A stretch of 64,000 bases of DNA, taken from assembly GCF_900585905.1 (NCBI RefSeq), contig NZ_UTVH01000053.1, positions 1 through 64,000 of the forward strand, given 5' to 3'. Shown here piece after piece: positions 16,834-25,959 of the stretch. The stretch's first letter is position 1. The number at the start of each line of letters is the position of its first letter. The notes under the pieces were generated by a model. The model was not told the origin of the DNA. It made no database searches and worked only from the letters and a program-made list of their open reading frames with translations. The position numbers and the translations under genes were made by a program. This DNA is from Pseudomonas viridiflava (GTDB lineage Bacteria > Pseudomonadota > Gammaproteobacteria > Pseudomonadales > Pseudomonadaceae).

Positions 16834-17277
16834 ATGCCCACCCAAGAAAAGCAGCAGAATACCCAGCTCAACGGTGAGTTCACACCTTACGAAACCAGTA
16901 AGGGTGAAGAGTACATGAGCGCGGAAATGCGCAAGCACTTCACCAAAATCCTCAATGCCTGGAAACAGCAATTGATGATCGAAGTGGATCGCACCATGAG
17001 TCACATGAAGGACGAAGCTGCAAACTTCCCCGACCCGGCCGACCGTGCCAGTCAGGAAGAAGAGTTCAGCCTTGAGCTGCGCGCCCGCGACCGCGAGCGC
17101 AAGCTGATCAAGAAGATCGACAAGACCTTGCAGTTGATCGAAGACGAAGAATATGGCTGGTGTGAATCCTGCGGCGTCGAGATCGGCACTCGCCGTCTTG
17201 AAGCTCGCCCGACCGCCGACATGTGCGTCGATTGCAAAACCCTGGCGGAAATCAAGGAAAAGCAGGTCGGCAAGTAA
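16834..17277 (+). CDS. dksA: RNA polymerase-binding transcription factor DksA
   Basis: A 147-residue DksA. The protein binds the RNA polymerase secondary channel and, with ppGpp, represses rRNA promoters and activates amino-acid promoters. The coiled coil (about residues 35-108) ends in the tip motif [10 protein letters not shown] with the conserved acidic residues, and the zinc finger has all four cysteines (WCESCGVE and MCVDCKTL), so this is the zinc-dependent form. The start at 16,834 matches the family N-terminus; six upstream codons are possible but unsupported. It is followed by a hairpin terminator and then gluQ, the common dksA-gluQ pair. Confidence 0.97.
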   Translation: MPTQEKQQNTQLNGEFTPYETSKGEEYMSAEMRKHFTKILNAWKQQLMIEVDRTMSHMKDEAANFPDPADRASQEEEFSLELRARDRERKLIKKIDKTLQLIEDEEYGWCESCGVEIGTRRLEARPTADMCVDCKTLAEIKEKQVGK

Positions 17278-17298
17278 TACGACCGCTGCCTTGCCTGC

Positions 17299-17320
17299 AA
17301 AGGACGCTTCGGCGTCCTTT
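17299..17320 (+). terminator. Terminator between dksA and gluQ
   Basis: AAAGGACGC and GCGTCCTTT form a nine-base-pair stem with a TTCG tetraloop, ending in TTTGTT. It lies 21 bases after dksA and about 80 before gluQ, so gluQ may depend partly on read-through or on its own promoter. Confidence 0.8.
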
Positions 17321-17399
17321 GTTGCATCTGCCAGACGGTAATCGCTTGTAATCGATTCTGTGTGAATTTTTTCTGCCTGACGGCTCGACTGATGCGCCC

Positions 17400-18287
17400 A
17401 TGAAAACGACTCCTTACATTGGCCGCTTTGCACCGACGCCCAGCGGTTACCTGCACTTCGGCTCGCTGGTCGCCGCACTGGCCTCCTATCTCGATGCACG
17501 TTCGGTGGGCGGCACCTGGCTGATGCGCATGGAAGACCTCGACCCGCCCCGGGAAGTCGCCGGCGCGCAGGCGGCGATTCTGCACACGCTGGAGCGCTAC
17601 GGGTTCCAGTGGGATGGGGAACTGGTGACGCAGAGTCATCGTCACGGCCACTATCAGGATGTGCTCGATCGCTGGTTCAGCCATGGCCTGGCCTACGCCT
17701 GCACCTGCTCGCGCAAACAGCTTGAGCCCTTCAACGGTATTTATCCCGGCACCTGCCGCAACGCCGGGCACGCGCCGCAGGATGGCGCCATTCGCATCCG
17801 CGTGCCGGAATTGCTGTACCGCTTCGAAGACCGGGTGCAAGGCCTGTTCCAGCAGCATCTGGGCAACGACGTCGGTGATTTCGTGATTCGTCGCCGCGAT
17901 GGTTTTTATGCCTATCAGTTGGCGGTCGTCATTGATGATGCCCTGCAGGGAGTGACCGACATCGTTCGTGGTGCCGACCTGCTCGACTCCACGCCGCGCC
18001 AGCTTTACCTTCAGGAGCTGCTGGGCGCATCGGCACCGCGCTACCTGCACATTCCGCTGATCACACAGCCTGATGGTCACAAGCTAGGCAAGTCCTATCG
18101 CTCGCCACCGCTCGCGCCTGACCATGCAACGCCGTTGCTCCTGCGTGCGCTACGGGCGCTGGGCCAGGCGCCGACTCCAGAGCTTGCGTATGCCAGCGCT
18201 GAAGAAGTCCTTGCGTGGGCGATCGCGCACTGGAATGTCGCCGCCATCCCACGCGTGCGCCACCTAGAAGAGGCCGCGATAGACTGA
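17400..18287 (+). CDS. gluQ: Glutamyl-Q tRNA(Asp) synthetase
   Basis: A 295-residue truncated glutamyl-tRNA synthetase paralogue that attaches glutamate to queuosine at position 34 of tRNA-Asp. It keeps the class I catalytic core: the HIGH-like segment YIGRFAPTPSGYLHFGSL (residues 6-23), a zinc-binding CTC...C region near CTCSRKQLEPFNGIYPGTC, and a KMSKS-like KLGKS near residue 225. The anticodon-binding domain of GltX is missing, as is normal for GluQ. It follows dksA, an arrangement shared with E. coli. Confidence 0.94.
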   Translation: MKTTPYIGRFAPTPSGYLHFGSLVAALASYLDARSVGGTWLMRMEDLDPPREVAGAQAAILHTLERYGFQWDGELVTQSHRHGHYQDVLDRWFSHGLAYACTCSRKQLEPFNGIYPGTCRNAGHAPQDGAIRIRVPELLYRFEDRVQGLFQQHLGNDVGDFVIRRRDGFYAYQLAVVIDDALQGVTDIVRGADLLDSTPRQLYLQELLGASAPRYLHIPLITQPDGHKLGKSYRSPPLAPDHATPLLLRALRALGQAPTPELAYASAEEVLAWAIAHWNVAAIPRVRHLEEAAID

Positions 18288-18409
18288 GTTAGAGCGCTTG
18301 CGCCCATGCGACCGGCGCAGGCGCGCAAACGACGCTTGCAGGTTGCTCGCCATCCGTTACCATGCCGCTCCTCAACCGCCGCAACACGCACGCTCGTCAG
18401 GGAGGCCAA

Positions 18410-18586
18410 ATGTACATCTACCGCTTGGTCCTGCTGCTGGTTGTCGGTATCTATCTGTTCTCGCCCGCCATCATGGACTGGTGGATCGATGCCACTGGCG
18501 CCTGGTATCGCCCCTATCTGCTGTGGCTGATCCTGATCGTGGTGACGTTTATCCTGCAGAGTCAGCGAGATGCCGATGAGCTTTAG
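18410..18586 (+). CDS. 58-residue membrane protein overlapping cbrA
   Basis: A small protein, MYIYRLVLLLVVGIYLFSPA onward, with two predicted transmembrane segments (about 4-20 and 34-50) and a charged C-terminus. A GGAGG lies five bases before the ATG at 18,410. Its 3' end overlaps the start of cbrA by 11 to 17 bases, so cbrA translation is probably coupled to it. A small gene in this position is conserved upstream of cbrA in Pseudomonas and I believe it has been called cbrX in P. putida; I have not verified that. It may be a regulatory ORF for cbrA, a CbrA partner, or both. Confidence 0.78.
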   Translation: MYIYRLVLLLVVGIYLFSPAIMDWWIDATGAWYRPYLLWLILIVVTFILQSQRDADEL

Positions 18587-21524
18587 CCTGACGCAGATGA
18601 TGCTGGTCAGCGCCGCCTACCTGCTGATGCTGTTTGGCGTCGCCTGGATCAGCGAACGCGGCGTCATCCCGCGCTGGATCATTCGCCACCCGCTGACCTA
18701 CACGCTGTCACTGGGCGTCTATGCCAGTGCCTGGGCGTTCTATGGCAGCGTTGGCCTGGCCTACCAGTACGGTTACGGTTTCCTCTCCAGTTATCTGGGC
18801 GTCTCCGGCGCATTCCTGCTGGCGCCGGTGCTGCTGTACCCAATCCTGCGCATCACCCGCACCTATCAATTGTCATCGCTGGCGGACCTGTTCGCGTTTC
18901 GCTTTCGCAGCACCTGGGCAGGCGCGCTGACCACCATTTTCATGCTGATCGGCGTGCTGCCACTGCTGGCCCTGCAGATTCAGGCCGTGGCTGACTCGAT
19001 TGGAATTCTGACCCGCGAGCCGGTACAAGATAGGGTCGCCATCGCCTTCTGCGCGCTGATCACGCTGTTCACGATTTTCTTCGGTTCGCGGCACATCGCA
19101 ACCCGGGAGAAACACGAAGGCCTGGTATTCGCCATTGCCTTCGAATCGGTAATAAAGCTGGTGGCCATCGGCGGCATCGGGCTGTATGCCCTGTACGGGG
19201 TCTTCGATGGCCCGCAGCAACTGGAAGTCTGGCTGCTGCAGAATCAGGCCGCCCTCGCCGCCCTGCACACGCCGCTGCAGGAAGGGCCCTGGCGCACCTT
19301 GCTGCTGGTGTTCTTCGCTTCGGCCATTGTCATGCCGCACATGTACCACATGACCTTTACCGAAAACCTCAACCCGCGCGCGCTGGTGAGCGCCAGTTGG
19401 GGTTTGCCACTGTTTCTGCTGTTGATGGGCCTGGCGGTGCCGTTGATTCTCTGGGCCGGGCTCAAGCTGGGCGCCACCACCAGCCCTGAATTCTTCACTC
19501 TCGGCATCGGCATTGCGGTCAACAGCAAGTCGCTGGCATTGCTGGCCTACGTGGGCGGGCTGTCGGCGGCCAGTGGCCTGATCATCGTGACCACGCTGGC
19601 GCTGTCAGGCATGGCGCTCAACCACCTGGTGCTGCCGCTGTATCAGCCGCCTGCCGAGGGCAACATCTACCGCTGGCTGAAGTGGACCCGGCGCGGGCTG
19701 ATCGTTGCCATCATCATGGCCGGGTACGGTTTCTATCTTTTGCTGGGCGCGCAGCAGGATCTGGCCAACCTGGGCATCGTCGCCTTCGTCGCCACCCTGC
19801 AATTTCTGCCCGGCGTGCTGTCGGTTCTGTATTGGCCTGCTGCCAACCGTCGCGGCTTCATTGCCGGGCTGCTGGCGGGCATCAGCGTCTGGGCAGTCAG
19901 CATGCTGTTGCCACTGATTGGCGACTTCCAGGGTTTCTATATTCCACTGCTGAACATGATCTACGTTCTGGATGACACCAGCTGGCACATGGCAGCCATT
20001 GCATCGCTGGCCGCCAACGTACTGGTGTTCACCCTGATTTCGCTGTTCAGCAATCCCAGCCCGGAAGAAGCCAGCGCCGCCGAGGCCTGCGCGGTGGACA
20101 ACGTGCGCAGGCCGCAGCGGCGCGAACTGCATGCCGTATCGCCACAGGAATTCGCCACGCAACTGGCCAAGCCGCTGGGCGCCAAGGCCGCGCAGAAGGA
20201 AGTCGAGCAGGCGCTGCGTGACCTTTATCTGCCTTTCGACGAACGCCGACCTTATGCATTGCGCCGTTTGCGTGACCGCATCGAAGCCAACCTGTCCGGG
20301 CTGATGGGCCCCAGCGTGGCGCAGGACATGGTGGAAACCTTCCTGCCGTACAAGTCGAGCGGCGAGAACTACGTCACTGAAGACATCCACTTCATCGAAA
20401 GCAGGCTTGAGGACTATCACTCGCGCCTCACCGGCCTTGCCGCCGAACTCGACGCCCTGCGCCGCTACCATCGGCAGACCTTGCAGGAGCTGCCAATGGG
20501 TGTCTGTTCGCTGGCCAAGGATCAGGAAATCCTGATGTGGAACAAGGCCATGGAAGAACTCACCGGCATTGGCGCGCAGCGGGTGGTCGGCTCACGCCTG
20601 GAGACCATTGCCGAACCGTGGCGAGACCTGCTGAGCGGTTTCATCGACGTCCCTGACGAGCATTTGCACAAACAGCGTCTGGCGCTGGACGGCCAGATTC
20701 GCTGGCTGAACCTGCACAAGGCGGCCATCGACGAGCCCCTCGCCCCCGGCAACAGTGGCCTGGTGCTGTTGGTCGAAGACCTCACCGAAACGCAGATGCT
20801 TGAGGATAAACTGGTGCATTCCGAACGCCTGGCGAGTATCGGCCGCTTGGCAGCCGGGGTGGCTCACGAAATCGGCAATCCGATCACGGGCATCGCCTGT
20901 CTGGCGCAGAACCTGCGCGAAGAGCGCGAAGACGATGGCGAGCTGACCGAAATCAGCAGTCAGATTCTGGAGCAGACCAAGCGCGTGTCACGCATCGTGC
21001 AATCGCTGATGAGTTTTGCCCACGCTGGCAGCCATCAGCACAATGACGAAGCCGTTTGCCTGGCGGAAGTCGCGCAGGACGCCATTGGTCTGCTGGCCTT
21101 GAATCGACGCAATTTCGAAGTGCATTTCTATAACCTGTGCAATCCCGAGCACTGGGTCGATGGTGATCCGCAGCGGCTGGCGCAGGTGCTGATCAACCTG
21201 CTCTCCAACGCCCGCGACGCATCCCCTGCCGGGAGTGCAGTGCGGGTCAGAAGCGAAGTGTCCGAGCACACGGTCGACCTGATCGTCGAAGATGAAGGCA
21301 CCGGCATTCCAAAGGCAATCATGGACCGATTGTTCGAACCGTTTTTCACCACCAAGGACCCGGGGGAAGGCACAGGACTGGGCCTTGCACTGGTCTATTC
21401 CATTGTTGAAGAGCATTATGGACAGATCACCATCGACAGCCCGGCCGACGCCGAGCAGCAGCGCGGTACCCGCATCCGGGTGACCTTGCCGCGACATGTC
21501 GACGCGACGTCTGCCGTGAACTGA
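18576..21524 (+). CDS. cbrA: Sensor histidine kinase CbrA with SLC5-like transporter domain
   Basis: About 982 residues. The N-terminal half (to about 480) is a sodium/solute-symporter-like domain with some 13 membrane helices, and in CbrA proteins it transports or senses histidine. A linker, a PAS domain (about 625-740, LQELPMGVCSLAKDQEILMW), the HisKA domain with the phospho-accepting His764 in GVAHEIGNP, and the ATPase domain (N box near NLLSNARDA, G box near GEGTGLGLAL) follow. It is the sensor of the CbrAB system that governs carbon/nitrogen use. The start is the ATG at 18,576 (MSFSLTQ); an ATG two codons upstream is possible. It overlaps the small membrane-protein gene and precedes cbrB by 22 bases. 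Confidence 0.96.
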   Translation: MSFSLTQMMLVSAAYLLMLFGVAWISERGVIPRWIIRHPLTYTLSLGVYASAWAFYGSVGLAYQYGYGFLSSYLGVSGAFLLAPVLLYPILRITRTYQLSSLADLFAFRFRSTWAGALTTIFMLIGVLPLLALQIQAVADSIGILTREPVQDRVAIAFCALITLFTIFFGSRHIATREKHEGLVFAIAFESVIKLVAIGGIGLYALYGVFDGPQQLEVWLLQNQAALAALHTPLQEGPWRTLLLVFFASAIVMPHMYHMTFTENLNPRALVSASWGLPLFLLLMGLAVPLILWAGLKLGATTSPEFFTLGIGIAVNSKSLALLAYVGGLSAASGLIIVTTLALSGMALNHLVLPLYQPPAEGNIYRWLKWTRRGLIVAIIMAGYGFYLLLGAQQDLANLGIVAFVATLQFLPGVLSVLYWPAANRRGFIAGLLAGISVWAVSMLLPLIGDFQGFYIPLLNMIYVLDDTSWHMAAIASLAANVLVFTLISLFSNPSPEEASAAEACAVDNVRRPQRRELHAVSPQEFATQLAKPLGAKAAQKEVEQALRDLYLPFDERRPYALRRLRDRIEANLSGLMGPSVAQDMVETFLPYKSSGENYVTEDIHFIESRLEDYHSRLTGLAAELDALRRYHRQTLQELPMGVCSLAKDQEILMWNKAMEELTGIGAQRVVGSRLETIAEPWRDLLSGFIDVPDEHLHKQRLALDGQIRWLNLHKAAIDEPLAPGNSGLVLLVEDLTETQMLEDKLVHSERLASIGRLAAGVAHEIGNPITGIACLAQNLREEREDDGELTEISSQILEQTKRVSRIVQSLMSFAHAGSHQHNDEAVCLAEVAQDAIGLLALNRRNFEVHFYNLCNPEHWVDGDPQRLAQVLINLLSNARDASPAGSAVRVRSEVSEHTVDLIVEDEGTGIPKAIMDRLFEPFFTTKDPGEGTGLGLALVYSIVEEHYGQITIDSPADAEQQRGTRIRVTLPRHVDATSAVN

Positions 21525-21546
21525 GCCCGTCGAGAGAATTGAATAA

Positions 21547-22977
21547 ATGCCCCATATTCTGATCGTCGAAGACGAAACCATTATCCGTTCGGCGCTGCGT
21601 CGCCTGCTGGAACGCAACCAGTATCAGGTCAGCGAAGCAGGCTCGGTGCAGGAAGCCCAGGAACGTTTCAGCATCCCGTCATTCGATCTGATCGTCAGCG
21701 ATCTGCGTCTGCCCGGCGCGCCCGGCACCGAGCTGATCAAGCTGGGAGAAGGCAGGCCGGTGCTGATCATGACCAGCTACGCCAGCCTGCGCTCGGCCGT
21801 GGACTCAATGAAAATGGGCGCCGTCGACTACATCGCCAAGCCATTCGATCACGATGAAATGCTCCAGGCTGTCGCGCGGATTCTGCGTGATCGCCAGACG
21901 GTGCAGAGCATGCAGGCCGATCGTGCTGCAGCCAGACCTGCCGGCTCCGACAAATCACCGGTGGATAACAGCAACGGTGAAATCGGCATTATTGGCTCAT
22001 GCGGCCCGATGCAGGACCTGTACAGCAAGATCCGCAAGGTCGCACCGACCGATTCCAACGTGTTGATCCAGGGCGAGTCCGGCACCGGCAAGGAACTGGT
22101 GGCGCGCGCCCTGCACAACCTGTCGCGTCGGGCCAAGGCGCCGATGATTTCGGTGAATTGCGCGGCCATCCCGGAAACCCTGATCGAGTCGGAACTGTTC
22201 GGCCACGAGAAGGGCGCATTCACCGGCGCCAGCGCCGGTCGCGCCGGCCTGGTCGAGGCGGCTGATGGCGGCACCCTGTTTCTTGACGAAATCGGCGAGC
22301 TGCCGCTGGAAGCCCAGGCGCGTCTGCTGCGCGTACTGCAGGAGGGCGAGATCCGCCGCGTCGGCTCAGTGCAGTCGCAAAAGGTCGATGTGCGCCTGAT
22401 TGCCGCGACCCACCGTGACCTCAAGAGCCTGGCCAAGGTCGGGCAATTCCGCGAAGACCTTTACTACCGGCTGCATGTCATCGCGTTGAAACTCCCGGCG
22501 TTACGCGAGCGCGGTAACGATGTCCTCGACATCGCCCAATCGTTTCTGACCCGGCAAAGCGCCAAGGCCGGGCGCAATGACCTGACCTTTGCTGCCGATG
22601 CGGAGCTTGCCATCCGCCAGTACACCTGGCCTGGCAATGTGCGCGAACTGGAAAACGCAGTGGAACGCGCAGTCATCCTCTGCGAAAACCCGGAAATCTC
22701 TGCCGAGTTGCTGGGTATCGACATCGAGCTCAGCGACCTCAATGACGAGGACTTCATCGGGCTCTCGCCAAAGCAGGGTTCGGCCAGCTCCACCAGCCAC
22801 GAACCGACCGAGGACCTGTCGCTGGAAGATTATTTCCAGCATTTCGTGCTGGAGCATCAGGACCACATGACCGAGACCGAACTGGCGCGCAAACTGGGCG
22901 TGAGTCGCAAATGTCTGTGGGAAAGGCGCCAGCGCCTGGGTATCCCCCGCCGCAAAGGGGTTGCCAGCGAAACCTGA
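21547..22977 (+). CDS. cbrB: Response regulator CbrB, NtrC-type sigma54 activator
   Basis: A 476-residue enhancer-binding protein. The receiver domain has the phosphorylated aspartate D52 (SDLRLPG). The AAA+ domain carries Walker A GESGTGKE, the sigma54-contacting GAFTGA, and the Walker [10 protein letters not shown] segment. The Fis-type helix-turn-helix lies at the C-terminus ([20 protein letters not shown]). CbrB activates the sRNA gene crcZ and catabolic genes. It is translated from an operon with cbrA and ends at a strong terminator. The target sRNA gene follows directly. Confidence 0.97.
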   Translation: MPHILIVEDETIIRSALRRLLERNQYQVSEAGSVQEAQERFSIPSFDLIVSDLRLPGAPGTELIKLGEGRPVLIMTSYASLRSAVDSMKMGAVDYIAKPFDHDEMLQAVARILRDRQTVQSMQADRAAARPAGSDKSPVDNSNGEIGIIGSCGPMQDLYSKIRKVAPTDSNVLIQGESGTGKELVARALHNLSRRAKAPMISVNCAAIPETLIESELFGHEKGAFTGASAGRAGLVEAADGGTLFLDEIGELPLEAQARLLRVLQEGEIRRVGSVQSQKVDVRLIAATHRDLKSLAKVGQFREDLYYRLHVIALKLPALRERGNDVLDIAQSFLTRQSAKAGRNDLTFAADAELAIRQYTWPGNVRELENAVERAVILCENPEISAELLGIDIELSDLNDEDFIGLSPKQGSASSTSHEPTEDLSLEDYFQHFVLEHQDHMTETELARKLGVSRKCLWERRQRLGIPRRKGVASET

Positions 22978-23053
22978 CAGCAGCACAGGGCTCTGGGCTG
23001 CGCATCGCAGCCTGGCGCACAAACTGTTACCTCATACGATGCACGTAACAAAG

Positions 23054-23089
23054 GCCGGGGTTTACGGTAACGAAACCCCGGCTTTTTTT
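23054..23089 (+). terminator. Terminator of cbrB
   Basis: GCCGGGGTTT and AAACCCCGGC form a ten-base-pair stem with a nine-base loop, followed by seven Ts. It closes the cbrAB transcript ahead of the CrcZ promoter. Confidence 0.9.
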
Positions 23090-23148
23090 GCGCTATCAAA
23101 AAGCCACTTAAACGCTGTAGACCACGGTTTACCTGGCTTTTCAAAAGT

Positions 23149-23164
23149 TGGCACAGGTCCTGCT
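23149..23164 (+). promoter_or_regulatory. Sigma54 promoter of crcZ
   Basis: TGGCAC (23,149-23,154) and CTGCT (23,160-23,164) give the -24/-12 spacing of a sigma54 promoter, with only one mismatch to TGGCAC-N5-TTGCT. It lies about 170 bases after cbrB, whose product is the known activator of crcZ. Confidence 0.85.
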
Positions 23165-23174
23165 ATATCACTGG

Positions 23175-23540
23175 TACAAGAACAACAAAAACCAGAACGA
23201 AACACCTCAATAATAAAAACAATACGAATCGACTCACGCATAACAAGAACAACACGGCGGAGGCGCAGCTAACTGATTCTTTTGGAGAGGCGTTGTATTT
23301 GGGGCTTGCCCCGCAACCAGGCCGAGAACTATAAAAACTACCCTGAGGTAGCGCCTGATCTGGTTGGATCGAATGATCATTGCAGCACAGCGACCAAAGC
23401 AATCCGTTTGCTCTTGACTCCCATATTGGGAGGTTTCACAGGCGAAAGCCTCGTGAATGGGCACTCAACAAAAACAAGAAGCCCACAGACACAATAAAAA
23501 TAAGAGCACACACTTTGGGGGAGCTTCGGCTCCCCCAGTA
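23175..23540 (+). ncRNA. crcZ: CrcZ small RNA (Crc/Hfq titrating RNA)
   Basis: The cbrB-pcnB interval holds an A-rich RNA with at least five catabolite-activity-type AAnAAnAA motifs: near 23,177-23,194, 23,208-23,222, 23,240-23,254, 23,464-23,480 and 23,491-23,504. These bind the Hfq/Crc complex and relieve catabolite repression. A sigma54 promoter starts at 23,149, and a GGGGGAGC/GCTCCCCC hairpin at 23,517-23,536 marks a likely 3' end, although it lacks a T-run. Position and motifs match CrcZ of P. aeruginosa and P. syringae. Both ends are estimates. The remaining bases to pcnB (23,541-23,815) show no other gene. Confidence 0.85.
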
Positions 23541-23815
23541 GCCTCTGCAGCAAATCTCCCTCGATACGTGCAGGCCCCTCCTTGAATCGCAATTGCGCAT
23601 GAGCGCCTGCCCACGACTCAGGCAGCGCGGTCTTACAGGCTCCCGGCGTCATCGTCCATCGCGGGCAAGTACGCCCTACCGACGGTCCACGAACACCAAC
23701 GCCCAACCCCATGGCGCAGCTTCCTACACCATCCCCTGACTAAATGCTAGAATCCCCGCCCACCCTGCGGTCATTCTTCGTTTTTGGCCGAATATTCCTT
23801 CAAACAGTGCATCCC

Positions 23816-25204
23816 ATGCTGAAGAAGTTGTTCCAGTCATTCCGTACCCCACTGCGCAAACCGCAGCAACACATTCGCAGCACGCCTGAGGTGCTCAACA
23901 GCAGCCAGCATTCGCTGCAACGGGGCCAGTTCAGCCGTTACGCGGTGAATATCGTCGAGCGTCTGCAGAACGCCGGTTACCAGGCCTATCTGGTCGGCGG
24001 CTGTGTTCGCGACCTGATGCTCAATATCGAACCCAAAGATTTCGACGTCGCCACCAGCGCCACGCCGGAGCAGGTTCGCGCCGAATTTCGTAATGCCCGC
24101 ATCATTGGTCGTCGTTTCAAGCTGGTGCATATCCACTTTGGTCGCGAGATCATCGAGGTCGCCACCTTTCGAGCCGGTCATCCCCAGGATGATGAGGAAG
24201 AAGACAGCAACCAGTCTTCGCGCAACGAAAGCGGGCGGATCCTGCGGGACAATGTCTACGGCACGCTGGAAGAAGACGCCCAGCGCCGTGACTTCACGAT
24301 CAACGCGTTGTACTACGACCCGGTCAGTGAGCGCATTCTTGATTACGCCAATGGCGTGCACGATATCCGCAATCGCCTGATCCGCCTGATCGGCGATCCT
24401 GAGCAGCGCTATAAAGAAGACCCGGTGCGTATGCTGCGAGCCGTGCGCTTTGCCGCCAAGCTGGATTTCGGCATCGAAAAGCACAGTGCCCTGCCGATTC
24501 GGCCGTTGGCGCCGATGCTGCGCGATATTCCTTCGGCGCGGCTGTTCGAGGAAGTGCTCAAGCTGTTCCTTTCCGGCTTTGCTGCCCCGACGTTTGAAAT
24601 GCTGGTGGACCTGGAGCTGTTCGACCCTCTGTTCCCGGCCAGCGCCCAGGCGCTCGAACATCGTCCGACTTACACTCACACGCTGATCAGTCAGGCCCTG
24701 ACCAACACCGATCTGCGCATCAAGCAGAACAAGCCGGTGACCCCGGCGTTCCTGTTTGCCGCGTTGCTCTGGCCAGCACTGCCGGGCAAGGTTTTGCGTT
24801 TGCAAGAACGTGGCATGCCGCCGATTGCAGCGATGCAGGAAGCGGCCCACGAGCTGATCATCGAGCAATGCCAGCGCATCGCAATTCCGAAGCGTTTCAC
24901 CCTGCCAATCCGAGAAATCTGGGACATGCAGGAGCGCCTGCCACGGCGTTCCGGCAAACGCGCCGACCAGTTGCTGGACAACCCGCGTTTCCGTGCCGGT
25001 TACGACTTTCTGTTGCTGCGTGAAAGCGCTGGCGAAGACACCGATGGCCTGGGCGACTGGTGGACCGATTATCAGGACGCTAATGACAGTGAGCGTCGCG
25101 GGATGATCACTGACCTGGGCAGCAAGCCGGATGCAGGCGCCCCGCGCAAGCGTCGTCGCACCACTGGCGCCAAACGCACGCGCTCTGACGCAGCAGGCGA
25201 GTAA
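23816..25204 (+). CDS. pcnB: Poly(A) polymerase I
   Basis: A 462-residue nucleotidyltransferase that adds 3' poly(A) tails to RNAs and so promotes their decay. The class II nucleotidyltransferase signature is intact: LVGGCVRDLMLN followed by PKDFDVATSA with the two catalytic aspartates, and RDFTINALYYD further on. A basic C-terminal tail (RKRRRTTGAKRTR) likely binds RNA, as in the E. coli enzyme. The start is the ATG at 23,816, where MLKKLFQSFRTPLR matches the Pseudomonas family; a 24-codon upstream extension is probably not translated. E. coli PcnB starts at a non-ATG codon, which is not needed here. folK follows six bases later. Confidence 0.94.
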   Translation: MLKKLFQSFRTPLRKPQQHIRSTPEVLNSSQHSLQRGQFSRYAVNIVERLQNAGYQAYLVGGCVRDLMLNIEPKDFDVATSATPEQVRAEFRNARIIGRRFKLVHIHFGREIIEVATFRAGHPQDDEEEDSNQSSRNESGRILRDNVYGTLEEDAQRRDFTINALYYDPVSERILDYANGVHDIRNRLIRLIGDPEQRYKEDPVRMLRAVRFAAKLDFGIEKHSALPIRPLAPMLRDIPSARLFEEVLKLFLSGFAAPTFEMLVDLELFDPLFPASAQALEHRPTYTHTLISQALTNTDLRIKQNKPVTPAFLFAALLWPALPGKVLRLQERGMPPIAAMQEAAHELIIEQCQRIAIPKRFTLPIREIWDMQERLPRRSGKRADQLLDNPRFRAGYDFLLLRESAGEDTDGLGDWWTDYQDANDSERRGMITDLGSKPDAGAPRKRRRTTGAKRTRSDAAGE

Positions 25205-25209
25205 GTCAG

Positions 25210-25695
25210 GTGGAGCGTGTTTACATCGGCATGGGCAGCAACCTGGCGGCACCTGCCGAACAGTTGCAGCAGGCCATCAGCGCACTGGCTGCGCTGCCGC
25301 TGAGCCAATGGATAGGGGTTTCGTCTTTTTACCTGAGCGATTCGCTGCTGCCAGGGCAGCCACGCTACACCAATGCCGTGGCGGCGCTGGATACCCGGCT
25401 GCCGCCACTGGCGTTGCTGGACGCGCTGCAGGCCATCGAGCTGAGCCAGGGACGCGAACGTCATGAGCGCTGGGGCCCGCGCACGCTGGATCTGGACATC
25501 CTGACCTTTGGCGAGCGCCTGATTGACGAGCCCCGGCTGAAGGTGCCGCATTATCATCTGCAGGCACGTGCATTCGTGCTCTATCCACTGGCTGAACTGG
25601 CACCCGCGCTGCAACTGGCCGACGGCCGTCACCTCGCAACACTGCTCAACGAATGCCCATTTGAAGGCCTCGAACGGCTGACGCCCAAGGTATAA
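25210..25695 (+). CDS. folK: 2-amino-4-hydroxy-6-hydroxymethyldihydropteridine pyrophosphokinase
   Basis: A 161-residue HPPK that transfers pyrophosphate from ATP to hydroxymethyl-dihydropterin in folate synthesis, the step before FolP. The signature R-W-G-P-R-T-L-D-L-D-I-L is intact at about residues 87-100, and the N-terminal YIGMGSNL starts the ferredoxin-like fold. The start codon is GTG at 25,210, five bases after the pcnB stop, so translation may be coupled. The pcnB-folK-panB-panC order is typical for gammaproteobacteria. Confidence 0.94.
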   Translation: MERVYIGMGSNLAAPAEQLQQAISALAALPLSQWIGVSSFYLSDSLLPGQPRYTNAVAALDTRLPPLALLDALQAIELSQGRERHERWGPRTLDLDILTFGERLIDEPRLKVPHYHLQARAFVLYPLAELAPALQLADGRHLATLLNECPFEGLERLTPKV

Positions 25696-25762
25696 AGGCG
25701 CGTTGCGCAGCTGCCCCCTCTGACCGCGCGCGCCGCCCGCCGAGACGCTGGCGCAAACGCCG

Positions 25763-25791
25763 GTAACCAAGGGTTACAGCGGCAATTGACT
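25763..25791 (+). promoter_or_regulatory. Dyad and -35 hexamer upstream of panB
   Basis: GTAACC-aag-GGTTAC (25,763-25,777) is a six-base-pair inverted repeat placed nine bases before TTGACT (25,786-25,791), a plausible -35. The matching -10 near 25,810-25,815 is weak. The rest of 25,696-25,959 shows no gene. Confidence 0.3.
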
Positions 25792-25959
25792 TAATAGGTC
25801 CTCCTCACGAAGATAGGCGTCCCCGCCAGCCCGAACGCTGGTCAATGGGCGCCAGCAGGCCATTTGAAGCACCGCGCCACGACGGTGTACGTGCCTGCCA
25901 GGATGCAACTCGCGCGTTGCTCGCCGTCGTGTTCACAGCGCCTGAAAGAGGAATTTTCC

